From Gammaproteobacteria bacterium (GTDB taxonomy: Bacteria; Pseudomonadota; Gammaproteobacteria; SZUA-229), in the NCBI GenBank assembly GCA_026995045.1, contig JALWPK010000259.1, forward strand, positions 1-33,784: DNA of 33,784 bases, given 5' to 3'. Shown piece after piece: positions 17,625 through 25,238 of this stretch (positions are counted from its first letter, which is position 1; each line of letters opens with the position of its first letter). The notes beneath the pieces are model-generated. The model was not told where the DNA came from, did no database searches, and saw nothing but the letters and a program-made list of their open reading frames with translations. A program made the position numbers and the translations under genes.

Positions 17625-18440
17625 ATGGCCACTAATAGCAAAACCAGGTTACGAGAAAAACACGAGCAACTAATCTACTGGTCCTCAATAGGTTGGGATA
17701 TTATTTCTCCAAAAAAAAACAAGGGGATTTACGTCCTTGGATACATCAAAAGCGGAACGAACTGGCTGTGCCATCTAATCTCCGATACGCTCGACATTCC
17801 AATTCTCGAGCCATGGAAACTCAACCTTCCAAGACTGTCCCCTTGTGTACATCATATGCACCGGTTTATTCCGCTCGACTCCGTGAGGCGGCGAACCATT
17901 TATATGATGCGCGATGGACGTGACACGATGGTTTCCAGATATTTTCATATCATAAGGGAAGGAGGTATAGCGAAAAAACAACTGGACAAATATCTTGGTC
18001 ACTCAGCGTCAGCTGAAAACATCAAAAATAACATGGCAAAATTCATCCACTTCATGCAAACCAGCAGTATTGCAACTATAGATTACCGCAGTCATATTGA
18101 ACACTGGCAAAAACATAAAGACACATATACCACGCTCCGCTACGAGGATCTTCTAGCTGATCCCGCAAGTGAAATCACTCGTGTCATTACTGAAGTATCG
18201 AACGTGGAACCAGATCCCGACCAGGTCAGAAAAGTCGTGGAAAAACATGACTTCTCAAGACTGACGAATCGAAAAAAAGGCGAGGAGGATGTAAACAGCT
18301 TTATTCGCAAAGGAGTCAGTGGCGACTGGGTCAATTACTTTACGCCCGAGGCCGCATCCGCCTTTGATAAGTATGCCGGCAAACTGCTACTGGATATTGG
18401 GTATGAAACAGACCCTGACTGGGCGTCCAAGCTCAGGTAA
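17625..18440 (+). CDS. Sulfotransferase (second of two)
   Basis: This 271-residue protein is a classical sulfotransferase-1-type enzyme. The 5'-phosphosulfate loop is VLGYIKSGTNWL (KSGTNW 42-47). The 3'-phosphate site is MMRDGRDTMVSRYFH (Arg96 onward). RYEDLLADP and the C-terminal RKGVSGDWVNYF match the conserved RKG-GDW element that binds the PAPS nucleotide. It is distinct from the other sulfotransferase at 14.0-15.0 kb in loop sequence and in the RKG-GDW end, so the two probably modify different positions. A run of nine A bases lies at 17711-17719, around codons 29-32. Its 3' end overlaps the convergent flippase gene by 8 bp. No ribosome site is obvious. Confidence 0.88.
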   Translation: MATNSKTRLREKHEQLIYWSSIGWDIISPKKNKGIYVLGYIKSGTNWLCHLISDTLDIPILEPWKLNLPRLSPCVHHMHRFIPLDSVRRRTIYMMRDGRDTMVSRYFHIIREGGIAKKQLDKYLGHSASAENIKNNMAKFIHFMQTSSIATIDYRSHIEHWQKHKDTYTTLRYEDLLADPASEITRVITEVSNVEPDPDQVRKVVEKHDFSRLTNRKKGEEDVNSFIRKGVSGDWVNYFTPEAASAFDKYAGKLLLDIGYETDPDWASKLR

Positions 18441-19665
18441 TGGAAAATTTATGGCTTCTCGCAGAACGAACATAGTATACCGATACGCAGTAGGCGATGA
18501 GCGTAGCCATCGCAGCACCAACTCCGCCCCAAACAGGTATTAAAAGAAGGTTAAGCGCTATATTCAAGCCCCCCCCCAAACCGATACCTCTAGTAATAAC
18601 GAGCGTACGCCCATCAAGCTCAAACTCCTTATTGTAGAACTGTGACAAACCATATATCACATGCGCCAGGACAATTATGATGATGATCAATGGATTAAAC
18701 TCATACTCAGGATAAAAATAGAACTTGAACGGAATAACGATTGCGCACGCCAGAATCAGAATCAGCGTAATGTAGCGCAGATAAAGCCCTAGCACAGCGT
18801 AGATATATTTTAGCGCAGCATCCTGACCCTCATCCCTATCCAAGCGAATAGCCTTGGGAAATACGACGGCCATAACAAACGCCATCGGTATGGTAATAAC
18901 GCTACCACCAAGCTGGTAGCTCAATATGTAATCAGCAACACGCGTCGGCGTCTCCCAAAAGGAAAGCATGTAGCGATCAGACATTGATACTACCCACACA
19001 GCGATATTATTCATCACCAACGGAATACCATAGTGTAGATAGCGCTTGACCACCGCTTTGTCAAATTTCGGCCGTGGTGAAAAAACGAAGACTCCGGCGA
19101 GTTTCCAGAATGCCAGCCCGAGAACAATATCAATCAAGGCATAGATAAGCAGAAATTGCGCTATATCTTCCTGCCTGCCACGCCAACACATCAGGAGAAA
19201 AATCACAAGCGAGACAGCAAAGCCGAGATTCGCCACAAGGAAAAACCTGTATCTTTCGGCTCCATTTAAAATACGCAGAATCCCCGCCTTCAGCGCAGCG
19301 GCCAGCAAGATCATAGGCACCAAGTGATAGATGGAATCGACGTAGAACGATGTAACAAGATACCCCAACACAAGAGATATAGCAGTCACACCGTAGTAAA
19401 AAGTAACCGTTTGCCGGAACCGGGTATCAGAAGCGGCCAACAATTCATGCACATGTCGAAACATCGACCCAGCCAGCCAGCCATATACCAATGTCATACC
19501 AAGGAATGCCAGAGGCATAACCAGACTGAACTGCACGTAAGCTTCGGGCACCATCACCTTTGGCACGATCAGCACCAGCCCAAATTGCGTCGCATACTGA
19601 ACTCCCCGGCCAGCTAGTGCCAGGCTTGCGGGCGCTCTGAAAAACCGGAACAAGGACAAATTCAT
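18433..19665 (-). CDS. Wzx-type polysaccharide flippase
   Basis: A 410-residue, strongly hydrophobic protein with about twelve predicted membrane segments and short loops. It has the size and pattern of the polysaccharide-transport (MOP/Wzx) flippases that move undecaprenyl-linked repeat units across the inner membrane. ATG 19665 is preferred over an upstream TTG because GGGGTGG lies 8 nt before it. The gene is alone on the minus strand. It converges on the sulfotransferase gene with an 8-bp overlap and diverges from the polymerase gene. A run of nine C bases (G9 in the coding strand, 18569-18577) falls at about codon 363 and could slip. No single motif proves the family; hydropathy, length and the neighbouring polymerase support the call. 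Confidence 0.8.
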   Translation of the reverse strand: MNLSLFRFFRAPASLALAGRGVQYATQFGLVLIVPKVMVPEAYVQFSLVMPLAFLGMTLVYGWLAGSMFRHVHELLAASDTRFRQTVTFYYGVTAISLVLGYLVTSFYVDSIYHLVPMILLAAALKAGILRILNGAERYRFFLVANLGFAVSLVIFLLMCWRGRQEDIAQFLLIYALIDIVLGLAFWKLAGVFVFSPRPKFDKAVVKRYLHYGIPLVMNNIAVWVVSMSDRYMLSFWETPTRVADYILSYQLGGSVITIPMAFVMAVVFPKAIRLDRDEGQDAALKYIYAVLGLYLRYITLILILACAIVIPFKFYFYPEYEFNPLIIIIIVLAHVIYGLSQFYNKEFELDGRTLVITRGIGLGGGLNIALNLLLIPVWGGVGAAMATLIAYCVSVYYVRSARSHKFSIT

Positions 19666-20026
19666 ACTTATGACCACCCCGTAACTGGCCTGAGGCAACC
19701 ACTACGATTATCGATTAGCACGCCCCACACCCCAACCAGAAACGCTCAAACCCGACCAAACCAACGCGCGGCCCCATCAACTTGAAATTCAAAGATTTTT
19801 CTATTGATAGCATAATAACATCGACGGATAAACGTTACACGCGCAACATATTTCTAAAGCTCCGGCGACAACACGCCGACCTAGGCCAGAAGCACACCAT
19901 GTGGCGCCAGCCTACTTGCCAGAAGGCATAAACAGCGGTAGAAACAATCCGCCCGGGATAGGCAAATCAGTTATAATGCGCAGTCCACAACATTGCCGCC
20001 TGTTCAGGACATTTCAAAGACAAACC
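19666..20026. other. Divergent intergenic region between flippase and polymerase genes
   Basis: This 361-bp gap holds an AT-rich core at about 19780-19860 with small imperfect palindromes (for example TTGAAATTCAA). It is expected to carry promoters for both flanking genes. I saw no clear -35/-10 pair, sigma-54 element, RNA gene or small coding frame with a ribosome site. The polymerase frame is open from GTG 19901, so part of the gap could be coding if translation starts earlier. Confidence 0.35.
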
Positions 20027-21571
20027 ATGGCCGACAGAAACATAGAGCAGTCAACCCCGGAAATTGGCACTTCCTCATTCCGTATACATCAAAAACGGCG
20101 TCTGTTCTATATCACCAACACTCTGATTATTCTCCTAGCCAGCACTGCGATGCTGACTAACAAGCACGCAAATCCGGCGGATGCATTCTACATCGTACTG
20201 CTAGGTGCCATCTGCACATTCCCATTGACATTCATCAAGTCTTATCGGGGAAAACACTCGCTGATGCTGATCTTCCTGGCCTACTACTTTGGCGCTTTCG
20301 GCCTAAAAGACATTTCAGACCTCATCGGAGGTGAGCCATTGACGGGCTTGTCGCCCAATGCAATATTGAACGGAGGGGAAGTTGCCATACTACTGGGCGC
20401 AATTTGTTTCATACTAGGGTATTCAGCAGTCACGCGCCTGGTCCCTGACCACAACAAGGGCATTCTGACAAAAGACTGGCGCCCCGGCATTACCCTGATG
20501 CTCGGCATAGTATTCTGGATGATCGGGTTCTACATTACAGCCTCATGGCAATTCGGAGTTTCTGACCGGTACGCCGGTATATCAATATCCCATTCACTTG
20601 GCGGCTTCATAGCCCTGCTTCGTATCTTGCAACCACTCGGATCGCTGGTTCTTATCTACCTGTTCCTTACCACTGGAAACAAAACCGCCCTTTTTGCCCT
20701 AATTATCACCATGCTCGGCGATCTCGGTCTCGGCTTTGTCGGCGATTCAAAGGAAATTGCCATACGCGCCCCCCTGCTATACCTGTTTAGCGTCGTCATG
20801 CTGCGAGAAAAACTTCCCCTGCATCAATCTGTTATCTTTATTCTTGTGGCAGGTTTCGCCTTCAGTGCATTCTCCGCCTATAGGACTGCCGTACACTCAA
20901 AGCATGAAAGCCGAAGCGAGGCGTTAAAGAATATCGGCTCGACACTGGGGAAAATTGCAAGTGAAAGTGACGACATCGGTGAGCGGCTGTCTGGCGGGCT
21001 TGATTACCTCGCTGACAGGATCACCCTGAAGCATAACGTAGAACTCATTGTAGCCCGTACAGGGAGAGACGTCCCTTTCCAGGATGGACATACTATCGCC
21101 CCGTTACTTTATGCATTTATTCCTCGTTTTATTCTCCCAAATAAAGCCGACAGCGGAATGGCGGGCCGGCTATTCAACCGTGAATTTGAGCTATCGCCTG
21201 ACCCTGACACATATATCTCTGTTAGTCAGCTAGGTGAGCTCTACTGGAACTTTGGCTGGCCTGGAGCAATTATCGGAATGATTCTGATTGGTATAGTGAT
21301 GGCCCTGATCGCATCAGCACTCCGACTGGATTCGCTACACACGCTGCCACGTTTTCTGATGCTCCTGACAACGGTATACCTTCTTAGTCTTCGCTTTGAA
21401 AGCGCTTTAGCCCTGAACTATACAACTTGGGCTCGAGCCTGCATCTTGCTCCTTATCTTGAACGCCCTAATCCCGAAGAAAACGACTTCATCCAACAATC
21501 GCTCGCTCCCCGGCTACACCTTTGTAAAACCGGTCAGGCGAACAACACTTAAGCAAACCGAACACAAGTAA
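20027..21571 (+). CDS. Wzy/O-antigen-ligase-like polysaccharide polymerase
   Basis: From ATG 20027 the protein has 514 residues. In-frame alternatives are ATG 19976 and GTG 19901; the short hydrophilic leader before the first membrane segment does not decide between them. It has around ten to twelve predicted membrane helices and a long hydrophilic stretch in the middle (about residues 290-400, beginning SAYRTAVHSKHESRSEAL). After this comes FIPRFILPNKADSG and LGELYWNFGWPGAIIGM. That layout, with a YRxA-like start and an E-Y-N-G-PG end, resembles O-antigen polymerase-type proteins that join repeat units in the periplasm. Function is inferred from topology and from neighbouring flippase and glycosyltransferase genes. 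The next gene starts 11 bp downstream. Confidence 0.75.
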   Translation: MADRNIEQSTPEIGTSSFRIHQKRRLFYITNTLIILLASTAMLTNKHANPADAFYIVLLGAICTFPLTFIKSYRGKHSLMLIFLAYYFGAFGLKDISDLIGGEPLTGLSPNAILNGGEVAILLGAICFILGYSAVTRLVPDHNKGILTKDWRPGITLMLGIVFWMIGFYITASWQFGVSDRYAGISISHSLGGFIALLRILQPLGSLVLIYLFLTTGNKTALFALIITMLGDLGLGFVGDSKEIAIRAPLLYLFSVVMLREKLPLHQSVIFILVAGFAFSAFSAYRTAVHSKHESRSEALKNIGSTLGKIASESDDIGERLSGGLDYLADRITLKHNVELIVARTGRDVPFQDGHTIAPLLYAFIPRFILPNKADSGMAGRLFNREFELSPDPDTYISVSQLGELYWNFGWPGAIIGMILIGIVMALIASALRLDSLHTLPRFLMLLTTVYLLSLRFESALALNYTTWARACILLLILNALIPKKTTSSNNRSLPGYTFVKPVRRTTLKQTEHK

Positions 21572-21582
21572 GGAATACGGTG

Positions 21583-22596
21583 ATGAAGGTCTTTTTCATT
21601 GGCACATCGCCTCTCAACAACATGGGCGGCGACATCATGGAGGCACATATAGTTTCAGGATTGAATGCCCTTGATGTAGAGACAAGCTACTATCCGTTTG
21701 TGAGTGCTGGCCTCGGCCCCAGGCTCAATAAGGCACTGGAAATTATCCGCACCGATCTTCACTTGATAAGATCGACCCCGGTTGAGCGATCGTTAATCAA
21801 ATCGATACGCCAGTTCCAGCCTGATCTCGTACTGCTTCTGCTTGGTAACTATGTCCCTCCGGCCACCGTCCGTAAAATTCGCGAGCACACAAAGGCGCCT
21901 ATCGTGTGTTGGTGCCAAGATCATATGGGCACCATGGGCAGACAATATATCCTCGGATCAAAATTCGACTACCTGTTCGCGAAAGATAAGACGATGGTTG
22001 ACTTATTCCGAAACTACACGTCGATTCCAGAAATACATTACCTTCCAGAGGCATGCAACCCCGAGGTACATCATCCCGTCATTCCTTCCAAAGCTGAGCT
22101 GAAACGCTTTGAGTGCGACGTTACAACTGCAGCCACACTCTACTACTATCGGTCAGAGATTCTGGAATCATTGTCCGATATGGATCTGAAAATATGGGGC
22201 GCTGTCCCACGATTCTACGATGGCCCCTTGAGGAAATTTTCCACTGGAGAGTCCGTATTTACGCATGACAAGGCCGCTTGTTTCAACTCCGCAAAGATAG
22301 TAGTTAATACTTTATTTCCCATGGAATTTGGTGGATTAAACGCACGAGCCTTCGAACTTGCCGGCTGCGGTGGGTTTCAGCTTATTTCCCATTCGGATGC
22401 CGTTGCGCGACACTTTGAGCCCGGAAAGGAGATCGAAACATTCGGAAGCCTGGGCGAACTTCGTGACAAGGTTTGCTATTATCTCGAACATGACGATGAG
22501 CGCCGCGCAATAGCAGATGCCGGTCGGCGCAGAGCGCACAAGGAGCATACCTATAAACAACGCCTTAGAGAAATGCTCAACATCGTGAAACTATAA
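21583..22596 (+). CDS. CgeB-like glycosyltransferase
   Basis: A 337-residue GT-B-type protein similar to the CgeB/DUF3880 group. The N-terminus reads MKVFFIGTSPLNNMGGDIME; later come LVLLLLGNYVPPATVRKI and IVCWCQDHMGT. The donor half has the CgeB-like IWGAVPRFYDGPL. It continues with the block NTLFPMEFGGLNARAFELAG and then CGGFQLISH. TAAGGA lies eight bases before ATG 21583, which decides the start over the GTG three bases upstream. It follows the polymerase gene by 11 bp and is probably co-transcribed. The sugar transferred cannot be predicted. This group is also seen in flagellin and maturation glycosylation. Confidence 0.8.
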   Translation: MKVFFIGTSPLNNMGGDIMEAHIVSGLNALDVETSYYPFVSAGLGPRLNKALEIIRTDLHLIRSTPVERSLIKSIRQFQPDLVLLLLGNYVPPATVRKIREHTKAPIVCWCQDHMGTMGRQYILGSKFDYLFAKDKTMVDLFRNYTSIPEIHYLPEACNPEVHHPVIPSKAELKRFECDVTTAATLYYYRSEILESLSDMDLKIWGAVPRFYDGPLRKFSTGESVFTHDKAACFNSAKIVVNTLFPMEFGGLNARAFELAGCGGFQLISHSDAVARHFEPGKEIETFGSLGELRDKVCYYLEHDDERRAIADAGRRRAHKEHTYKQRLREMLNIVKL

Positions 22597-22636
22597 CAGA
22601 CCACCATAATTCACATATCACCGATACCAACAAGCC

Positions 22637-23512
22637 ATGGACTCTCTAGCAATTCTTATCCTCACGCACAACGAAGAAAAGAATATCGAGAAGTGCCTTG
22701 CCTCCATAGCACCTACTGGCGCAAGGGTATATATTGTTGACTCATTGAGTGATGACCGAACAGTTGAAATCGCCGAATCCATGGGTGCCATTGTCCTAAA
22801 ACGCCCTTGGACAACCTATGCGGATCAACTTAATTGGGGGCTGGACAACGCTCACATTGAGACCGACTGGATTATGCGGATGGATGCAGACGAGGAGTTC
22901 ACGCCAGAGCTTGCGTCGGCAATAATAAACTTTCTAGAGGATCCACCCGCCGATGTAGCGGGAGCCTATATACGACGGCGAGTATATTTTATGGGTCAAT
23001 GGATACGCCATGGCGGCTATTACCCCACCTGGCTACTTCGCATATTCCGTAATGGGCACGGGCGATGTGAGACGCTTTTCATGGACGAGCATATCGTTAT
23101 TACTGGTGGCAAAACGATTTCTATCAATGCTGACATTATCGATAAAAACAACAAGGACCTGACCTTCTGGACCGACAAGCACAACAAATACGCCTCTCGG
23201 GAAGTCCTCGACATCCTAAACAAGGAAAGAAAACAACTAGACAGCCCCCAAAAAAACACCATAGTAGAAGCATCTATAACTGGCCCACAGGACTCCGCCA
23301 GACGTTGGGTCAAGGACAAGTTTTACTTGCGCACCCCATTATTTGTTAGACCACTTCTTTATTTCATTTACCGTTACTTCATTAGACTGGGATTCATGGA
23401 CGGTACTCGCGGCCTTATTTTTCACTTCCTTCAGGCCTTCTGGTACCGATTTCTGGTCGACGCTAAGCTTTATGAACACCGACTCCGGCAACAACAAAAA
23501 TCTGACGGTTGA
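22637..23512 (+). CDS. Family 2 (GT-A) glycosyltransferase, WaaE/KdtX-like
   Basis: This 291-residue enzyme has a GT-A domain. It opens with LAILILTHNEEKNIEKCLAS, carries VDSLSDDRTVEIAESMGA, and has the metal-binding DADEE at 83-87 within WIMRMDADEEF. The C-terminal segment contains WTDKHNKYASRE and the end FHFLQAFWYRFLVDAKLYE. These are characteristic of the WaaE/KdtX-type glucosyltransferases of lipopolysaccharide and capsule loci. It probably adds a branch or backbone sugar at the cytoplasmic face. The last 41 bp overlap the start of the acetyltransferase gene, implying coupled translation. No strong ribosome site precedes ATG 22637. Confidence 0.86.
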   Translation: MDSLAILILTHNEEKNIEKCLASIAPTGARVYIVDSLSDDRTVEIAESMGAIVLKRPWTTYADQLNWGLDNAHIETDWIMRMDADEEFTPELASAIINFLEDPPADVAGAYIRRRVYFMGQWIRHGGYYPTWLLRIFRNGHGRCETLFMDEHIVITGGKTISINADIIDKNNKDLTFWTDKHNKYASREVLDILNKERKQLDSPQKNTIVEASITGPQDSARRWVKDKFYLRTPLFVRPLLYFIYRYFIRLGFMDGTRGLIFHFLQAFWYRFLVDAKLYEHRLRQQQKSDG

Positions 23513-24050
23513 TCTCGGCCGATATCAGGTAACAGGCTACTCCACGGGTAGTGGCCCGGTTCGTCGAGGCCTGTGGTATATCGTCAATGCAATCATATTT
23601 ATGAACCCGTTATTTCCCTTCTATACTCCCAAGAGGTGGTTGCTGAGAGCATTCGGTGCACGTATAGGAAATGGCGTTATAATCAAGCCGCGTGTCAACA
23701 TCAAATACCCGTGGCGACTGCATATCGGCGATAACAGCTGGATTGGCGAAGGCGTTTGGATAGACAATCTGGCAGATATCCGTATAGGGAGGGATGTATG
23801 TGTTTCCCAGGACGCATACCTTCTCACCGGAAACCATGATTATAAAAGCACTTCTTTTACGCTGATCACGACCCCTATAGAGATACAGGATGGCGCTTGG
23901 GTTGGCGCCCGAACAACGATTTGCCCAGGGGTCACCGTTGGCCGCAATGCGGTAGTAGCGGTTGGAGGCGTCTTAACCAAAAACGCCGAGCACAATGGAA
24001 TTTATGCAGGAAACCCTGCATGCCGACTCAGGAGCAGAACGCTAAAATAA
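23472..24050 (+). CDS. WcaF-type O-acetyltransferase (left-handed beta-helix)
   Basis: I start this at ATG 23472, inside the end of the glycosyltransferase gene. The frame upstream is open but not family-like, while MNTDSGNNKNLTVDLGRYQV begins a typical WcaF N-terminus. The protein has 192 residues, close to WcaF length. Hexapeptide-repeat turns (IGNGVIIKPRVNI, IGDNSWIGEGVWI, IGRDVCVSQDAYL) form the left-handed beta-helix, and GNHDYKS (120-126) carries the catalytic-type histidine. It should transfer acetyl from acetyl-CoA to a sugar of the polymer. It is the last gene of the plus-strand run. A weak hairpin (TCCGGG/CCCGGA, 24066-24085) follows and could be part of a terminator. Confidence 0.87.
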   Translation: MNTDSGNNKNLTVDLGRYQVTGYSTGSGPVRRGLWYIVNAIIFMNPLFPFYTPKRWLLRAFGARIGNGVIIKPRVNIKYPWRLHIGDNSWIGEGVWIDNLADIRIGRDVCVSQDAYLLTGNHDYKSTSFTLITTPIEIQDGAWVGARTTICPGVTVGRNAVVAVGGVLTKNAEHNGIYAGNPACRLRSRTLK

Positions 24051-24065
24051 GGTTCATCGAAGATT

Positions 24066-24119
24066 TCCGGGGAATGCTGCCCGGATTCTCAGGAAACTTA
24101 CGAGGCTATAGCATTTTTT
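24066..24119 (+). terminator. Possible transcription terminator after the acetyltransferase gene
   Basis: A 6-bp inverted repeat TCCGGG/CCCGGA with an 8-nt loop (24066-24085) is followed, 28 nt later, by an 8-bp palindrome GCTATAGC and a T6 run (24114-24119). Neither element alone is a textbook terminator. The position between two convergent genes is where one is expected. Confidence 0.25.
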
Positions 24120-24170
24120 GATCACTGCTGAATGGTCGATCAGGAATTTAGCCGAATTACTCAGCTCCTC

Positions 24171-24818
24171 CTACCCGCCGGATTTCTTGTTTATTTTTTT
24201 TGCAACGAGAACCATGCTTTTCCACAAATAAGGAATTCGACCAACCCCTGAAAAACCAACCACTCTAAAACCGTTTTCTTCTAATAATGTAGTGAGTGTT
24301 TTTCGGCTCCAGAACTTTATATGCCCACCATGCCATAAAGGCGAGTGATGAGAATCCCATTTACCAAACAAGGAAATGGCAAGATTCTTAATATACCCAT
24401 GATATGGGGTAGTAATGATTAAATACCCCCCCTCTTTGAGTAGCCGCCTAGCAAAAATAGGCAGAAAGTGCGGTGAAAAAAGATGCTCCACAACTTCTGT
24501 TGATACCGCAGCATCAAATGGGTTCTCATGTTTTAGGAGTTTTGCAGGGTCATCTTGCACCCCAAAATTATAAAAAGAAATTTCTCGGTAAGTAGAACGA
24601 GCAATTTCCACACCCTTGCCATCATATTCAACACCAACTACCTGATAGCCTTCTCGATGAATTTTAGAACAAAGATGTCCATTTCCAGATCCTATATCGA
24701 CCACCCGCTGGACATTTAAATTTTTTAAGATCGAAAGAATTTCTGGTGTTATATAATTGCAGGAATCAGGGCCCTTTGATGACTGCCACCCATAATTACC
24801 AACAATATTTTCACCCAT
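24171..24818 (-). CDS. Class I SAM-dependent methyltransferase
   Basis: A 215-residue methyltransferase with the SAM-binding motif VVDIGSGNGHL (Asp41 onward), the acidic residue after strand 2 in VVGVEYD, and motif II FDAAVSTEVVEHLFSP, similar to UbiG-type O-methyltransferases. The C-terminal ITTPYHGYIKNLAISLFGKW also fits that group. It probably methylates a sugar hydroxyl, but a small-molecule substrate cannot be excluded. GAAGGAAG precedes ATG 24818 at good spacing. The gene looks clearly richer in A+T than its neighbours and lies next to an insertion-sequence remnant, which suggests separate acquisition. It converges on the acetyltransferase gene. Confidence 0.85.
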   Translation of the reverse strand: MGENIVGNYGWQSSKGPDSCNYITPEILSILKNLNVQRVVDIGSGNGHLCSKIHREGYQVVGVEYDGKGVEIARSTYREISFYNFGVQDDPAKLLKHENPFDAAVSTEVVEHLFSPHFLPIFARRLLKEGGYLIITTPYHGYIKNLAISLFGKWDSHHSPLWHGGHIKFWSRKTLTTLLEENGFRVVGFSGVGRIPYLWKSMVLVAKKINKKSGG

Positions 24819-25238
24819 AATTTATCTTCCTTCTTATATACGTAAAGACGTGCACCTCAACTAGCCGGGCAGGATAAGGAAAGTTTGGACTTCTCCCGGC
24901 CTGGTAGACACCTCCCGCGTATAACTCGAGCATAGGAGGTAGCCCGATCAGTAGTCAAGGTTATTAAGCGGAATTCAACGATTTTATGTTGTCGTCCGCC
25001 AGATCGTCGATCCGGGTTACTCTGTAGCCGAAGTGTCAGAGCGCCTGCGGGTATCCAGTCACAGCCTGCACAAATAGGTCAATGCAGCAACCCCGGACAA
25101 GCCAGAACAGAATGAAGCGGAGTTAGTTGAGGCCAAGAACGAGACACTCAGGCTCCGCGCCCAGTTGCAGCGCATGAAAGTATTTTAAAAAAACCACGCG
25201 GCACCTTGATTACTTTGGGACATCCATAGCACACCGAA
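24819..25238. other. Intergenic region holding the insertion-sequence remnant
   Basis: This 420-bp gap between the methyltransferase and APS kinase genes contains the OrfA remnant at 24967-25188. The first 140 bp, including a GC-rich stretch around 24890-24920, may be the left end of the same element. No intact gene was found in it. Confidence 0.5.
24967..25188 (+). pseudogene. Decayed IS3-family transposase OrfA remnant
   Basis: One frame reads RQIVDPGYSVAEVSERLRVS followed by SHSLHK and a TAG at 25075-25077, where IS3-family OrfA proteins normally have tryptophan (YKW). The same frame continues as PDKPEQNEAELVEAKNETLR and then LRAQLQRM, ending at TAA 25186-25188. This is the helix-turn-helix followed by the leucine-zipper region of OrfA. 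An adjacent frame just beyond (YFKKTTRHLDYF) looks like a broken form of the usual OrfA end. No OrfB remains. The internal stop, deleted end and missing partner make it a pseudogene. Clean inverted repeats are not visible. Confidence 0.7.

Noticed and set aside
19901-20026. Extended N-terminus for the polymerase from GTG 19901
   Set aside because: Translation of this stretch has no family-like sequence; ATG 20027 is preferred, though not proven.
19666-20026. Sigma-54 promoter candidates (for example TGGCGC...TTGC near 19902)
   Set aside because: Spacing between GG and GC is not the required ten bases; no valid sigma-54 site was found in any divergent gap.
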